Shown one piece after another: positions 1 through 8,479 of a stretch of 64,000 nucleotides of DNA (positions are counted from its first letter, which is position 1; each line of letters begins with the position of its first letter). The position numbers were made by a program, and so were the translations under genes. A model generated the notes under the pieces. The model saw only the letters and a program-made list of their open reading frames with translations. It searched no databases and had not been told where the DNA came from. The stretch lies in assembly GCA_004380135.1 (NCBI GenBank), contig QXCR01000032.1:124001-188000 (forward strand). Reading direction: 5' to 3'. Origin of the DNA: Stemphylium vesicarium (Eukaryota; Ascomycota; Dothideomycetes; Pleosporales; Pleosporaceae).

Positions 1-1
1 C

Positions 2-1237
2 GACTTTCCCCAGTACCCCAAAGACTCAAGCGACCACGCTAGCGACATCAAGACGCTCATCAAAGACGGTAACAAGGCCAAGGAGCTCGGCATCTCGACG
101 GAATACAAGGATGGCTTCCAGCTGAAGGGCTGGGAGGGTAAAATTGACCAGCGCGACGCTGTCATCTACCCCCAACAGGCAACTTTCCACCCGACCAAGT
201 ACGTCGTTGGCGTACTTGACTTCCTCAAGCAGCAGCCCAACTTCTCCTGCTATACCAACACACGATGCATAGATGTGCAGGAAAAGGGTACCGAGATCAT
301 GGGCATGGGGCACAAGGACGTGTACGTGAAGACGGCCAACGGAAACACCATCAAGTGCGCCGATGCCGTCGAGGCAACCTGCGTTCCGCTCCAGAAGCTT
401 TCCGTCATCGCTGAAGAGGAATACTTCCGCACATATTGCATCGCCATCCGCGTTCCAAAAGGCTCCGTCGAAGACGCCCTCGTATACGACTCCGCCGAGA
501 AGTACAAATACATTCGTCTCACCGAGTGCGATGACAAAGACGACTACATGGTTGTTGGAGGCGGCGATCACAAGGTTGGCCAGGCTGATACTGTCGCACC
601 TCTTAAAGAGTTGGAGGAGTGGACGCGCGCTCGCTTCCCCCAGGCTACGACCATTGACTACAAGTGGAGCGGTCAAGTCTTTGAGCCTGTCGACTACATG
701 GCCTTCATCGGCAAGAACCAGGGTCAGAAGCATGTCTATATCGTCACTGGTGACTCTGGAAATGGTCTCACCCACGGCGTGCTGGCAGGCAAGCTCATCG
801 CCGACTCTATTACCGAACAGCCCAACCCTTGGATCTCCCTCTACGACCCCAAGCGTATCGCATCCATCGCAAAATCAGCAGCCAGTATGGTCAGCCACGA
901 TCTCCAGATCAATGCGCAGTACAAGCGCTTCGCTCAGTCAGACATAAAGGACATTGAGGATCTGGTACCCGGCGAGGGAGGTGTTCTCAACACCGACCCC
1001 AGCAAGCCGTTGGCTGTATACAAGGACGAAGGCGGCCAGATCCATCAGTTCTCGGCCTTGTGCCCTCATATGAAGGGAGTCGTATGCTGGAACAAGACGG
1101 AGAAGAGTTGGGACTGCCCAGTCCACGGCTCAAGGTTCAGCAAGGACGGCGTACAGGTTTGTGGACCGGCAAAGATGGGTCTGCAGCCTGCCGATAAGAG
1201 TGGCCAGGCACAGCAACAACAAGCTATCAAGGGCTGA
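2..1237 (+). CDS. FAD-dependent oxidoreductase with C-terminal Rieske domain (5' end missing)
   Basis: The frame is open from base 2 with no start, so the N-terminal part lies outside the window. About 411 residues are present. The first two thirds read as the substrate and late FAD-binding part of a D-amino-acid-oxidase-fold (DAO) enzyme, with a terminal glycine-rich segment (GDSGNGLTHGVLAGKL). The last ~90 residues form a Rieske domain whose [2Fe-2S] ligands are visible as CPH and, after a spacer, CPVHGSRF. DAO-Rieske fusions are a known fungal and bacterial family of putative amine oxidoreductases with no well-defined substrate. The C-terminus is low-complexity Gln-rich. It converges on the acyl-CoA ligase with under 100 bp between stops. 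Nothing ties it firmly to siderophore synthesis; no iron-GATA motif lies beside it. Confidence 0.85.
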   Translation, partial: DFPQYPKDSSDHASDIKTLIKDGNKAKELGISTEYKDGFQLKGWEGKIDQRDAVIYPQQATFHPTKYVVGVLDFLKQQPNFSCYTNTRCIDVQEKGTEIMGMGHKDVYVKTANGNTIKCADAVEATCVPLQKLSVIAEEEYFRTYCIAIRVPKGSVEDALVYDSAEKYKYIRLTECDDKDDYMVVGGGDHKVGQADTVAPLKELEEWTRARFPQATTIDYKWSGQVFEPVDYMAFIGKNQGQKHVYIVTGDSGNGLTHGVLAGKLIADSITEQPNPWISLYDPKRIASIAKSAASMVSHDLQINAQYKRFAQSDIKDIEDLVPGEGGVLNTDPSKPLAVYKDEGGQIHQFSALCPHMKGVVCWNKTEKSWDCPVHGSRFSKDGVQVCGPAKMGLQPADKSGQAQQQQAIKG

Positions 1238-1335
1238 GTTTACTGGACTTTGCTTAGATGTCAAGGCTTGAACGACTTGATGCGATAGTATATAATAATA
1301 GCAATACTCAACTGAACCAATGATCAAACAATGCT

Positions 1336-3327
1336 CTACCTTTGCTTCAACAACCCCTCTGCAACATCCCTCAACACAAACTTCTTGATCTTGCCACTGC
1401 CTGTGAGCGGCACGTCTCCATCACAGTCCTCTCCTAACCAGAAGATGTGGACCGGTGCTTTGTGCCTGCCCAACACCTTTCTAACCCACGCTTGTACCTC
1501 CGCCAGATCAGGTTTATCCGTATTCGGTTCGTGGAGCAGGAACGCAGCAGGGACTTCGACATAGCGAGGATGCGAGACACCGACGACGATGGCGCGGGCA
1601 ATAGCCGGATGAGCAACAAGCCGCTCCTCAATCTCAAGGGGATAGATGTTCTCACCACCTGTAACGCGTGTTAGCCACAACATCCCCAAAGAAGGTGTAA
1701 AAAAGGGAATGAAGGATGAAGTAAAGAAAGAGAAAACAACTCACCCCTAATAATAATATCCTTGAACCTCCCCGTAATACTACAATACCCATCCACATCC
1801 AACACCGCCTCATCCCCCGTATGCAACCACGGCTCCCCATACTCATCGACCACAATAAGCTCAGCCGTCTTCTCAGCATTCTCCCAATACCCGCGACAAA
1901 CCTGATACCCAGCAACACACAACTCACCTCTAACCCCAATAGGCACAACACGATCATTGCGATCCACAATCTTGACTTTGGCATGCGGCAGCACCGTGCC
2001 CACAGTGGTAAGCCGCGCATGCAGCGAATCGGTCGTATGCGCATTAAACACCGTGGGACTAGCCTCTGTAAGTCCGTAACTCGACGTGAAATCTGTCATG
2101 TGAAGTTCGTTGACCATGCGCTCCATGAGCCATTTGGGGACGGGGGAGCCGGCCACGATACCCGTGCGGAGTGCGCTGGTGAAGGAAGCGGGCCGCGGCA
2201 CATCCATGATTGATTCCATCATTGCGGGGACGCCGTGGAGGGCGGTGCAGGACTCTGCGCTGATGGCGCGCATGCACGCGGCGGGGTCGAAGGATTCGGC
2301 GGGGAACACGATGGAAGAGCCGTGGGTGAGGCAGGCGAGGAGGCCTAGAGTCAGGCCGAAACAGTGGAAGAGCGGGGGTGGGCAGCAGAGTTTATCCGCG
2401 GGGGTGAGGAGCATGCGGTCGCCGATGAAGCGGGAGTTGTTTATTAGGTTGCTGGGGTGTGGAGGGGTGGGTTAGCTTTTGCAATTTATTTCTTTCTTTC
2501 TCTCCGTTCGTGATGTGGGTGATGGATAGGCACTCACTGATGCGTTAACATGGCTGCTTTGGGCTTGCCTGTGCTGCCGCTGGTGAATTGCAGGTTCGCC
2601 ACGTCATAGGGACTTATTATGCTGTCGAAGATGTCGAGAATGTGGGAGGGGATGTGTGATGCATCGGCGATTAGGGAGGAGTATGTGGTGAAGGAGGCGT
2701 GGTGGCCGCGGATTAGGCACACGGTCTTGAGCTCTGGGAGCGCGGAGGTGACGTCGGGTTGGCTTAGGCATTCTAGTAAGGGGGTGTTGTCGAAGCGTGC
2801 GATCGTGGGTGTTGTGAACAGGACTCTGCATTCTGCGTCTTTTGTTAGTTCTTGTGACTTCGGAGTGGGAGGAGTGGAACGGGCTTACTGGTATGTTTCA
2901 GGGCGTACTCCATCTCTGTCGCTGTGTAGGTGTTGTTGAGTGTGACGCAGATGGCGCCTACTCTGGCGCATGCAAAGAATAGTGCAATGTACTTTTCGCA
3001 GTTGCCGCTCATGATGCCTATTCTATCTCTTGGCCGTACGCCTTCTTTCAGCAGTGCTCTTGCGAGCAGACTGGACTCGTCCCATAGTTTTTGATATGTC
3101 CATCGTGCGCCTGTCCATGGAATGATGACAGCTTCGTTATCGGGGTATGTGGAAGCTTGTTGTTGGAGTAATTGGGATAGCGTTAGTTGGAGAAGTGGTG
3201 GATCGAGAGGTCCAGAGACGATGGAGAGATTGGGATATGGCGGGAGAATGTAGGGATCGATCTGGAGAAGTGTTTGATTGAGACGTTGGAGGGCATCATT
3301 CCGTGACTGATCATACAGTTCCGCCAT
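1336..3327 (-). CDS. AMP-forming acyl-CoA ligase, SidI-type candidate (mevalonyl-CoA ligase of siderophore synthesis)
   Basis: Four exons: 3327-2889, 2832-2538, 2451-1745, 1658-1336 (587 aa). All junctions are GT..AG and keep frame. The adenylate-forming signature is split over exons 2-3 (FTSGSTGKPKAAMLTHH). Exon 3 holds SYGLTEASP and WLHTGDEAVLDVDGY, and RFKDIIIRGGENIYPLEIE spans the last intron. This is the medium/long-chain acyl-CoA synthetase family. In Aspergillus the member SidI activates mevalonate for the anhydromevalonyl group of fusarinines. The sidI assignment rests on context: SidF lies next door and six iron-GATA motifs lie in its 1.5-kb upstream region. Residues 15-23 read RLNQTLLQI, close to but not matching a PTS2 peroxisomal signal; the C-terminus has no PTS1. 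The alternative is a general fatty-acyl-CoA synthetase. Confidence 0.82.
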
Positions 3328-3977
3328 CCTGGTTCGTGGTTCTTGCTAGCTCTCTCCTGCAAGAGGTGATCTCGCAGTCTACTGAACGATGATCGTAACC
3401 GAGTTGGTAAGACTTCAGATGCTACAAAGCATGCGTGATGGCGGGTATGAGCTGACGACTGAGGTGATGAAAAGCGAAGAACGAGAAAGATAGAGAAACG
3501 GTGATATACAGCAGCACCCAGAAGCAATCGTACACTTGATGCTGGAGCTTCAATGTACCAAGTTTGGCCATAGCTTTCTGCGGCAGCAGCAATAGCGATA
3601 ATGACGGGCCTTCGCTGATGACTCGGATCTAACATTATCAGCAAACCAGGCCATTTTGCATGCTATCATTTCCGCTTTCCGGAGACATGAGGGCGCGTCG
3701 CGTCTGGTGGGTCTGAACATGCTTGCGACTTGCAATGACATCGCTGGCTTGACTCAACCCACCAACAGCCCTCCTACTCTTTCCGGGCGGGTTGCCACTA
3801 GCAGCGCTATAGCATGGGGACCAGGATCCTCCAGTGATGTACAAAAACTTTTCTCGCAGTGGGAATGATCGTCCCTGGTCGCCGTGGTGCGATGCGTACT
3901 CTTAGCCGGCGACCGACCAAAGCAAGCGGCATGCTGAGCCCTGTCACATGAACCAGCAGGGAACGGACATTAATCTC

Positions 3978-3986
3978 ATCTGATAA
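3978..3986 (+). promoter_or_regulatory. Iron-GATA factor site (ATCTGATAA)
   Basis: Perfect match to ATCWGATAA, the consensus reported for SreA-type iron-sensing GATA repressors. It is the copy nearest to the acyl-CoA ligase start, about 650 bp upstream. Confidence 0.75.
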
Positions 3987-4073
3987 GATTAAACAGACCT
4001 CGTATTCGACGCGATGCGATGTCGGTGAGCGCCGTCTATGGTGTGAGACGTGACGCACTGACGTAGCAAATTT

Positions 4074-4103
4074 TTATCAGATCAAACGAATTTTTTATCA
4101 GAT
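4074..4103 (-). promoter_or_regulatory. Pair of iron-GATA sites
   Basis: Two copies of TTATCAGAT, at 4074-4082 and 4095-4103, same orientation and 21 bp apart, that is two helical turns. Each follows a T-run. The second lies in an 18-bp block, CGAATTTTTTATCAGATC, that recurs with one change at 8156-8173 upstream of the ABC transporter. Confidence 0.78.
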
Positions 4104-4190
4104 CGAAATCAAGGCCTCCAGACCGGGGCTTGGGTGTGGAGGTACACCGGCTGAGGAGGATGCGTAGCGCCTCGGCATGGCTTCCGAGAG

Positions 4191-4199
4191 TTATCTGAT
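4191..4199 (-). promoter_or_regulatory. Iron-GATA site next to a CCAAT box
   Basis: TTATCTGAT is followed closely by ATTGG at 4202-4206. Read on the minus strand this is CCAAT, two bases, then ATCAGATAA. CCAAT-binding complex with HapX is the known positive iron regulator in Aspergillus, so a composite element is possible; this is inference. Confidence 0.7.
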
Positions 4200-4477
4200 C
4201 CATTGGCCTGCCTCATCAGGCATCGTCGCATCATAATGGCGCATCGAACAAATTTTCTGCGCGGAGCGATCTACCAGTTCGAGAGGGTGGAGTGGAGTTG
4301 TCGCGCCATTGTACTGGCTGAGCCTGCTGCAGTGCCGTTACGTGTTGGCATCCACCACACCTCCACAAAGTGACCGGCCGTGGTCTTGCAAAAGGCGCTC
4401 AGACCCGCGCATGTGTGACTGCTCACGTCTCCTTGCATACGTCCTGTCTGTGTTCGCGGGGCGCCATGCAAAGACGG

Positions 4478-4509
4478 ATCAGATAAAAGCTTGCGGCTAA
4501 TTATCTGAT
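4478..4509. promoter_or_regulatory. Inverted pair of iron-GATA sites
   Basis: ATCAGATAA at 4478-4486 on plus and TTATCTGAT at 4501-4509 on minus face each other across 14 bp. The second is in the context AATTATCTGATCCGC, which recurs almost exactly at 13946 and 14437 in the NPS6 promoter. Confidence 0.78.
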
Positions 4510-4867
4510 CCGCAACCCTCTGCATGCGGGATAGGGCGCGTCGGGGTGCGATTGGCCGGCCTCGAAGCATGGTCATGTCATTTGTGACGTGCACACCCTC
4601 GTTTAGCGCGGGATGCTCAAGCCCAGCCAAGCTTCTTACGCCGAGGAATGTTTCGTGACGGCGATGCTGATGCTGTCTAATGTACGGTAGAAATTATATC
4701 CGTCAACAGGCGAATCCCGGGACGCTTGAGGTGGCGCAGGCGATGTCCGAGTGACAGAGTAATCGGAGACAGCTGGATGTTGCTTGAGAGTCATTGAATG
4801 AATGGTGTTGTGAAATTAATCGATGAAGCTATCAGATGGTATCGAAATCAAAGCGCTGCAAAGTAAA

Positions 4868-6243
4868 CTACAATTTGGCGGCTGCGTCGAGGCTTGGCCG
4901 GACCCTCTTCTCTCCATCCCACGTGAAAGGGCTCAATGTGAAGAACTTCTCCCTGTTGACCATCATAAGCGCACTCCTCTTGTGCGGGAGGTCCATTAGC
5001 TTTTCAACGTGGAAGCCGTGAGCAAAGTCGTATGCCAATACGGTGCTGCTAGTTGCCGCTGGCTCTCCAACCAGGTTCCACGTACGTGGCTCATCGAGGA
5101 ACATGTAGTGCATTAGTCCTGACCACCAGGCGGAGACACGATAGGGCCCTCTGAATCGGACGTCGCCGACAAGGGAATGCCTTCCACGATCGTACGGCGA
5201 GGACTGGTAGTGTGCACCCATATGATCTTCCTATACCGATATTAGCACATGTATGCGACGCACCAAGGTAGGGTTCGGCTTACCATAGCCCAGTAGACTT
5301 CGAAGTAGGCGAACAGGATATCGTCAAACGCAGCGAACATGGTGAGCACGTGGGGGTCCTCATGCAGCTTTCGGAGATATTCGCGGTGTTGATCCAGGGT
5401 ACCGGTCTCATTCCAGCCAGCGGCTACACGTGGGTCGTTTTGCCACTTGTTGAACAAGCGGAGATGTTCATTATTGGTGTAGTCGAGAGCCACCATGGTA
5501 AAGTGCTCCTTCAAGTGCGGCACCCATCGGCTGTAAATGATTGATCCTGGCTCGGGCTTTGGCTGACGAACAGGGTGCATAGTATGCCGCGGTAGGGCTG
5601 GAAATTGTGTTGAGGGTGCATTCTGGAATGGGAAAGGAGGGTACGGCCTGTCGATCGGTTTGCCTGAGGCATCGAGATGTGGTGCCCACACTGGGCGAGC
5701 ACCAAATGGAGACGCAGCGCCCTGCCAGAATGTACCCCGGAAAAGGAGGTGGCCATCTTGCGGTGCTTCTGCGCGGGCCGGGGTAGGATGTGGGTGAAAC
5801 AGACCAGTAGCGTACAGGTCATAAGCTAGTGAATTGGAGTCCTTGCCAGAAAGCACCACGCGGAAGTTTTCGACTAGAGGATGCAGCGAGACCAATGCAT
5901 AAGCGATGAGCCAAAGCTGAGGTACAGTCGGTCGATCCGAGTTCCAGGTGACCGTTACATGGGGTGATCTCCGAGCGCGCGCCCAAGAACTGTTGTCTCC
6001 CAGTGGAGGTACTGCATCTTGGCTCAGGGTACCAATGTCGCTGAAAGAGACGGTGTCGTTGTGTAGCACCATCGGCGGAGCTATCTCTTTGCCAGTAGAA
6101 TTGGACGAGGAAAGCCCGATCTTGTTGCTGATAGGTTGTCCTTCAAGAGCAACATTGTTGACGGTGTATGCAGTAAGGTATGGATGAGGGAGCTTGAGAA
6201 CGAGCGGCTCTCGAGACGTTGTGGGCTTCGCCATTTGTGCCAT
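4868..6243 (-). CDS. sidF: SidF-type hydroxyornithine acyltransferase, peroxisomal
   Basis: Two exons, 6243-5284 and 5230-4868, give 440 aa. The chosen ATG has a good context (ATCATGGC); upstream in-frame codons to 6294 are unlikely to be used. The C-terminal half carries the conserved AcsD/IucB-like acyltransferase block of fungal siderophore enzymes: EHFTMVALDYTNNEHLRLFN, then WQNDPRVAAGWNETGTLDQH, FAYFEVYWA, RGRHSLVGDVRFRGP and VEKLMDLPHKRSA. SidF transfers anhydromevalonyl from CoA to N5-hydroxyornithine for fusarinine-type siderophores. The protein ends in AKL, a PTS1 peroxisomal signal, as known for Aspergillus SidF. It is transcribed divergently from the SidA-like gene across ~580 bp that has no iron-GATA 9-mer. 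SidL-like acetyltransferases are the close alternative; the PTS1 and cluster favour SidF. Confidence 0.93.
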
Positions 6244-6825
6244 GATGTAGAATTGAATTTGGTGGTCACCAAGAGAAACAAAAAAAGACGACAAAGGATT
6301 GTATATGTGGCCCTATGGCGGCAGCGACGTGATGCATGAGGGTATTCAAGTTGCGGGAGACTGCGCCGTGTGAACGTTTAGCCGAGGTTGTCCCTACTAC
6401 CCGGACAGGCCACTGCATTACGCAGGCTTAGGTGGATTTGTTACCCATCCATGGGAAAGAATTGCTAGTGACTGGGTGGCTTGGACATGGCACGAAGAAA
6501 GCTCCGAGTGGGTGGCTGATCAGACCATGTGGGTCTTGCCTGACACCCACCAACCCATGCCGGTCGTCGTATGTGGCCTGCATCTATCGCGCATCTATGC
6601 CGGCGACGCTAAGCATCGGTGACATCGTTGTTTTGAGCGTGGGCATCGGTACACCTGGCTATTACTGGCTAATGCGCAGGCCTTTGCAATTTGTGTCTGA
6701 CTTGTGCATTCTCGCTGTTGCGCCGTGAGATTAAAACGCTAGTGTCAGATCGTTTCTTTAAACGTACCATCTTGAAGCGCAACAACAGTCGACTTTGCTC
6801 TCCAGTGCATTATTCTTCATCCAAG
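6244..6825. promoter_or_regulatory. Divergent promoter of sidF and the SidA-like gene
   Basis: A 582-bp gap between two divergent starts. No ORF is credible. No copy of ATCWGATAA is present, unlike the other siderophore promoters in the window; the nearest related string is a bare TGATCAGA. Confidence 0.6.
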
Positions 6826-8112
6826 ATGACCACCACGAGCAACACAATGAGCACAGCACCAAAATCATCCATGGCGCAAACTGCGCCTTCTTACGACCTT
6901 GTTTGCATCGGCTTCGGTGCAGCACAATTAGCAACAGCCATCGCGAACCGCGAATCCCGAGAACCATCAAAGGTTTTATTTGTCGAGCAAAAGTCTTCTT
7001 TCTCATGGGGCTCTGCATCGAATTTGTCGAGAACACGAATGGAGAGCCCGTTCATATATGACTTGGCAACGCTCCGCAACCCGAGAACCGCGTTTAGCTA
7101 CGTTAACTATCTTCTCAACCGCAAGCGTTTGGTCGAATTTGCCAACTCAGATCGCCTAAACCCTCTCAGGGAAGAGTTCGCAGACTACATGAAGTGGTGC
7201 GCTGAGCATTTCAAGGATGAGGTGCGCTATGGCAGCGAAGTTGTTGGGGTGGCTCCAGAAGCCGAGGGAGATGTTGTCCAGAGCTGGAAGGTGGCTGTGA
7301 AGGACAACACTGGAAAGACTTGGGTGTTGCGAGCGAGAAGTATCGTTGCACCAGCTCCTTCCAGAGAGAACGGACCAGCCGCACAACCACTGCCAGCGGT
7401 AGACTTCCTGGCTGGCCAGCGCATCATCTCGACGAACGACTACCCTGCACGAAGAAACGAATTGCGAGGCGCAAACGAGCCGCGACTGAATGTGTCTCTG
7501 GTCGGGTCCGGTGAGAAGACAACGGAGATACTGGACGATCTGCTCTCATGCCCCCGCCTGGGTAATATAACGGTGGTGACAGAAGACGAATCACTGGCTC
7601 CGTTGACGATTCTGGACGACGCAAAGCCACCGCAGCCGCAGCTGTGCTCAATCTGGGCGAAGCCGACCAGTTGCCGAACACCATCCGTTACCGAAGCATC
7701 AGAGCTCATACAGACACTCTACATGCGCGCATACGAGAAGCACGTGCAGACCAAGGGCGAGTTCAGACTTCGCGTCATCATCGGAAAAGACGCGTCGGCT
7801 GCGTGCGCGGGCTCCAATTTCATCATTAGAGATACGACAAGTCCACTGTCAAATAGCGCACTCTTTAAGAGCATAGATACAATCATCCTGGGCTGCCGGC
7901 CAAAGGGAGAAAGCTTGGAAGAGGTGCAGTTCAAGCGCGGCACCGTCGCAGAAGGCTGCCGGCTGTGGCTGGTGTCGTCCAAGTCGGATGGAGGACGCGC
8001 CTTAGCCAAGGACGTTGCATTGATGGCGGGAGAAATCGCGCGCAAGGCATCGACAGGGTCCAAGGAGGCACGGGATGGAGCTGCGGCGATGCAAGTCCAG
8101 GCTAGGATGTAG
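6826..8112 (+). CDS. Divergent SidA-like ornithine/lysine N-hydroxylase homologue
   Basis: Single exon, 428 aa from the ATG at 6826 (ATGs at residues 8 and 16 are alternatives). The protein has the flavin N-hydroxylating monooxygenase layout: FAD motif YDLVCIGFGAAQ near residues 23-34, the family block DLATLRNPRTAFSYVNYLLN near 79-98, DYMKWCAEHF near 120-129, and the NADPH motif VSLVGSGEKTTE near 223-234. Fungal SidA makes N5-hydroxyornithine, the first committed step of hydroxamate siderophores. Several signature positions differ. The FAD loop lacks the usual GxGPAxL. The family KDLATL motif, whose Lys contacts ornithine in SidA, reads YDLATL (Tyr78). The C-terminal ATGY motif reads ILGCRPKG. 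It is also shorter than typical SidA (~500 aa). I read it as a cluster paralogue with altered or lost activity, not the main SidA. Confidence 0.8.
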   Translation: MTTTSNTMSTAPKSSMAQTAPSYDLVCIGFGAAQLATAIANRESREPSKVLFVEQKSSFSWGSASNLSRTRMESPFIYDLATLRNPRTAFSYVNYLLNRKRLVEFANSDRLNPLREEFADYMKWCAEHFKDEVRYGSEVVGVAPEAEGDVVQSWKVAVKDNTGKTWVLRARSIVAPAPSRENGPAAQPLPAVDFLAGQRIISTNDYPARRNELRGANEPRLNVSLVGSGEKTTEILDDLLSCPRLGNITVVTEDESLAPLTILDDAKPPQPQLCSIWAKPTSCRTPSVTEASELIQTLYMRAYEKHVQTKGEFRLRVIIGKDASAACAGSNFIIRDTTSPLSNSALFKSIDTIILGCRPKGESLEEVQFKRGTVAEGCRLWLVSSKSDGGRALAKDVALMAGEIARKASTGSKEARDGAAAMQVQARM

Positions 8113-8163
8113 AGTAATGGTGTGGGTGTTGGTGTCCAAAACCGTGTAGCGCTAGCGAATTTT

Positions 8164-8172
8164 TTATCTGAT
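8164..8172 (-). promoter_or_regulatory. Iron-GATA site upstream of the ABC transporter
   Basis: TTATCTGAT about 310 bp before the ABC transporter ATG. It sits in an 18-bp block (8156-8173) matching 17 of 18 bases of 4087-4104, including the preceding CGAA and T-run. It is the only copy in this 367-bp gap. Confidence 0.72.
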
Positions 8173-8479
8173 CTAATCCACAAGGCCTGAGCACAGACCG
8201 CGTCCGAACATCGCCCGCTGCAAGTGACACGTCCCTCTCCACTACTCACACAGCTCAACCCACCCTGTCCGTACATGTACGCATTGAACTACACGTGACG
8301 CTATTCCCGTTGTACGCAATTTTGGCAATTTCCACTGCACTATGTCGATCCTGGCCGCCGCGTCTTGGTGGGGCCATAGCGCCTGGCTACCCTCATGCGG
8401 GTGTCTTCACGTAGCTTCATCACAGCATAACGGCGAGAGACTCCTTTCTCTCAGCAGTTGATCGTTCGTTGTATCATCG

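Larger units (their letters stand above)
3328..4867. promoter_or_regulatory. 1.5-kb intergenic region rich in iron-GATA motifs
   Basis: This region runs from the start of the acyl-CoA ligase to the 3' end of sidF. No credible coding exon is seen. It carries six copies of ATCWGATAA between 3978 and 4509, 650-1180 bp upstream of the ligase start. As sidF ends here, the sites most plausibly act on the ligase. Confidence 0.75.

Noticed and set aside
26..775. Long minus-strand ORF opposite the FAD/Rieske gene
   Set aside because: Antisense shadow of a GC-rich coding exon; the plus frame has clear domains.
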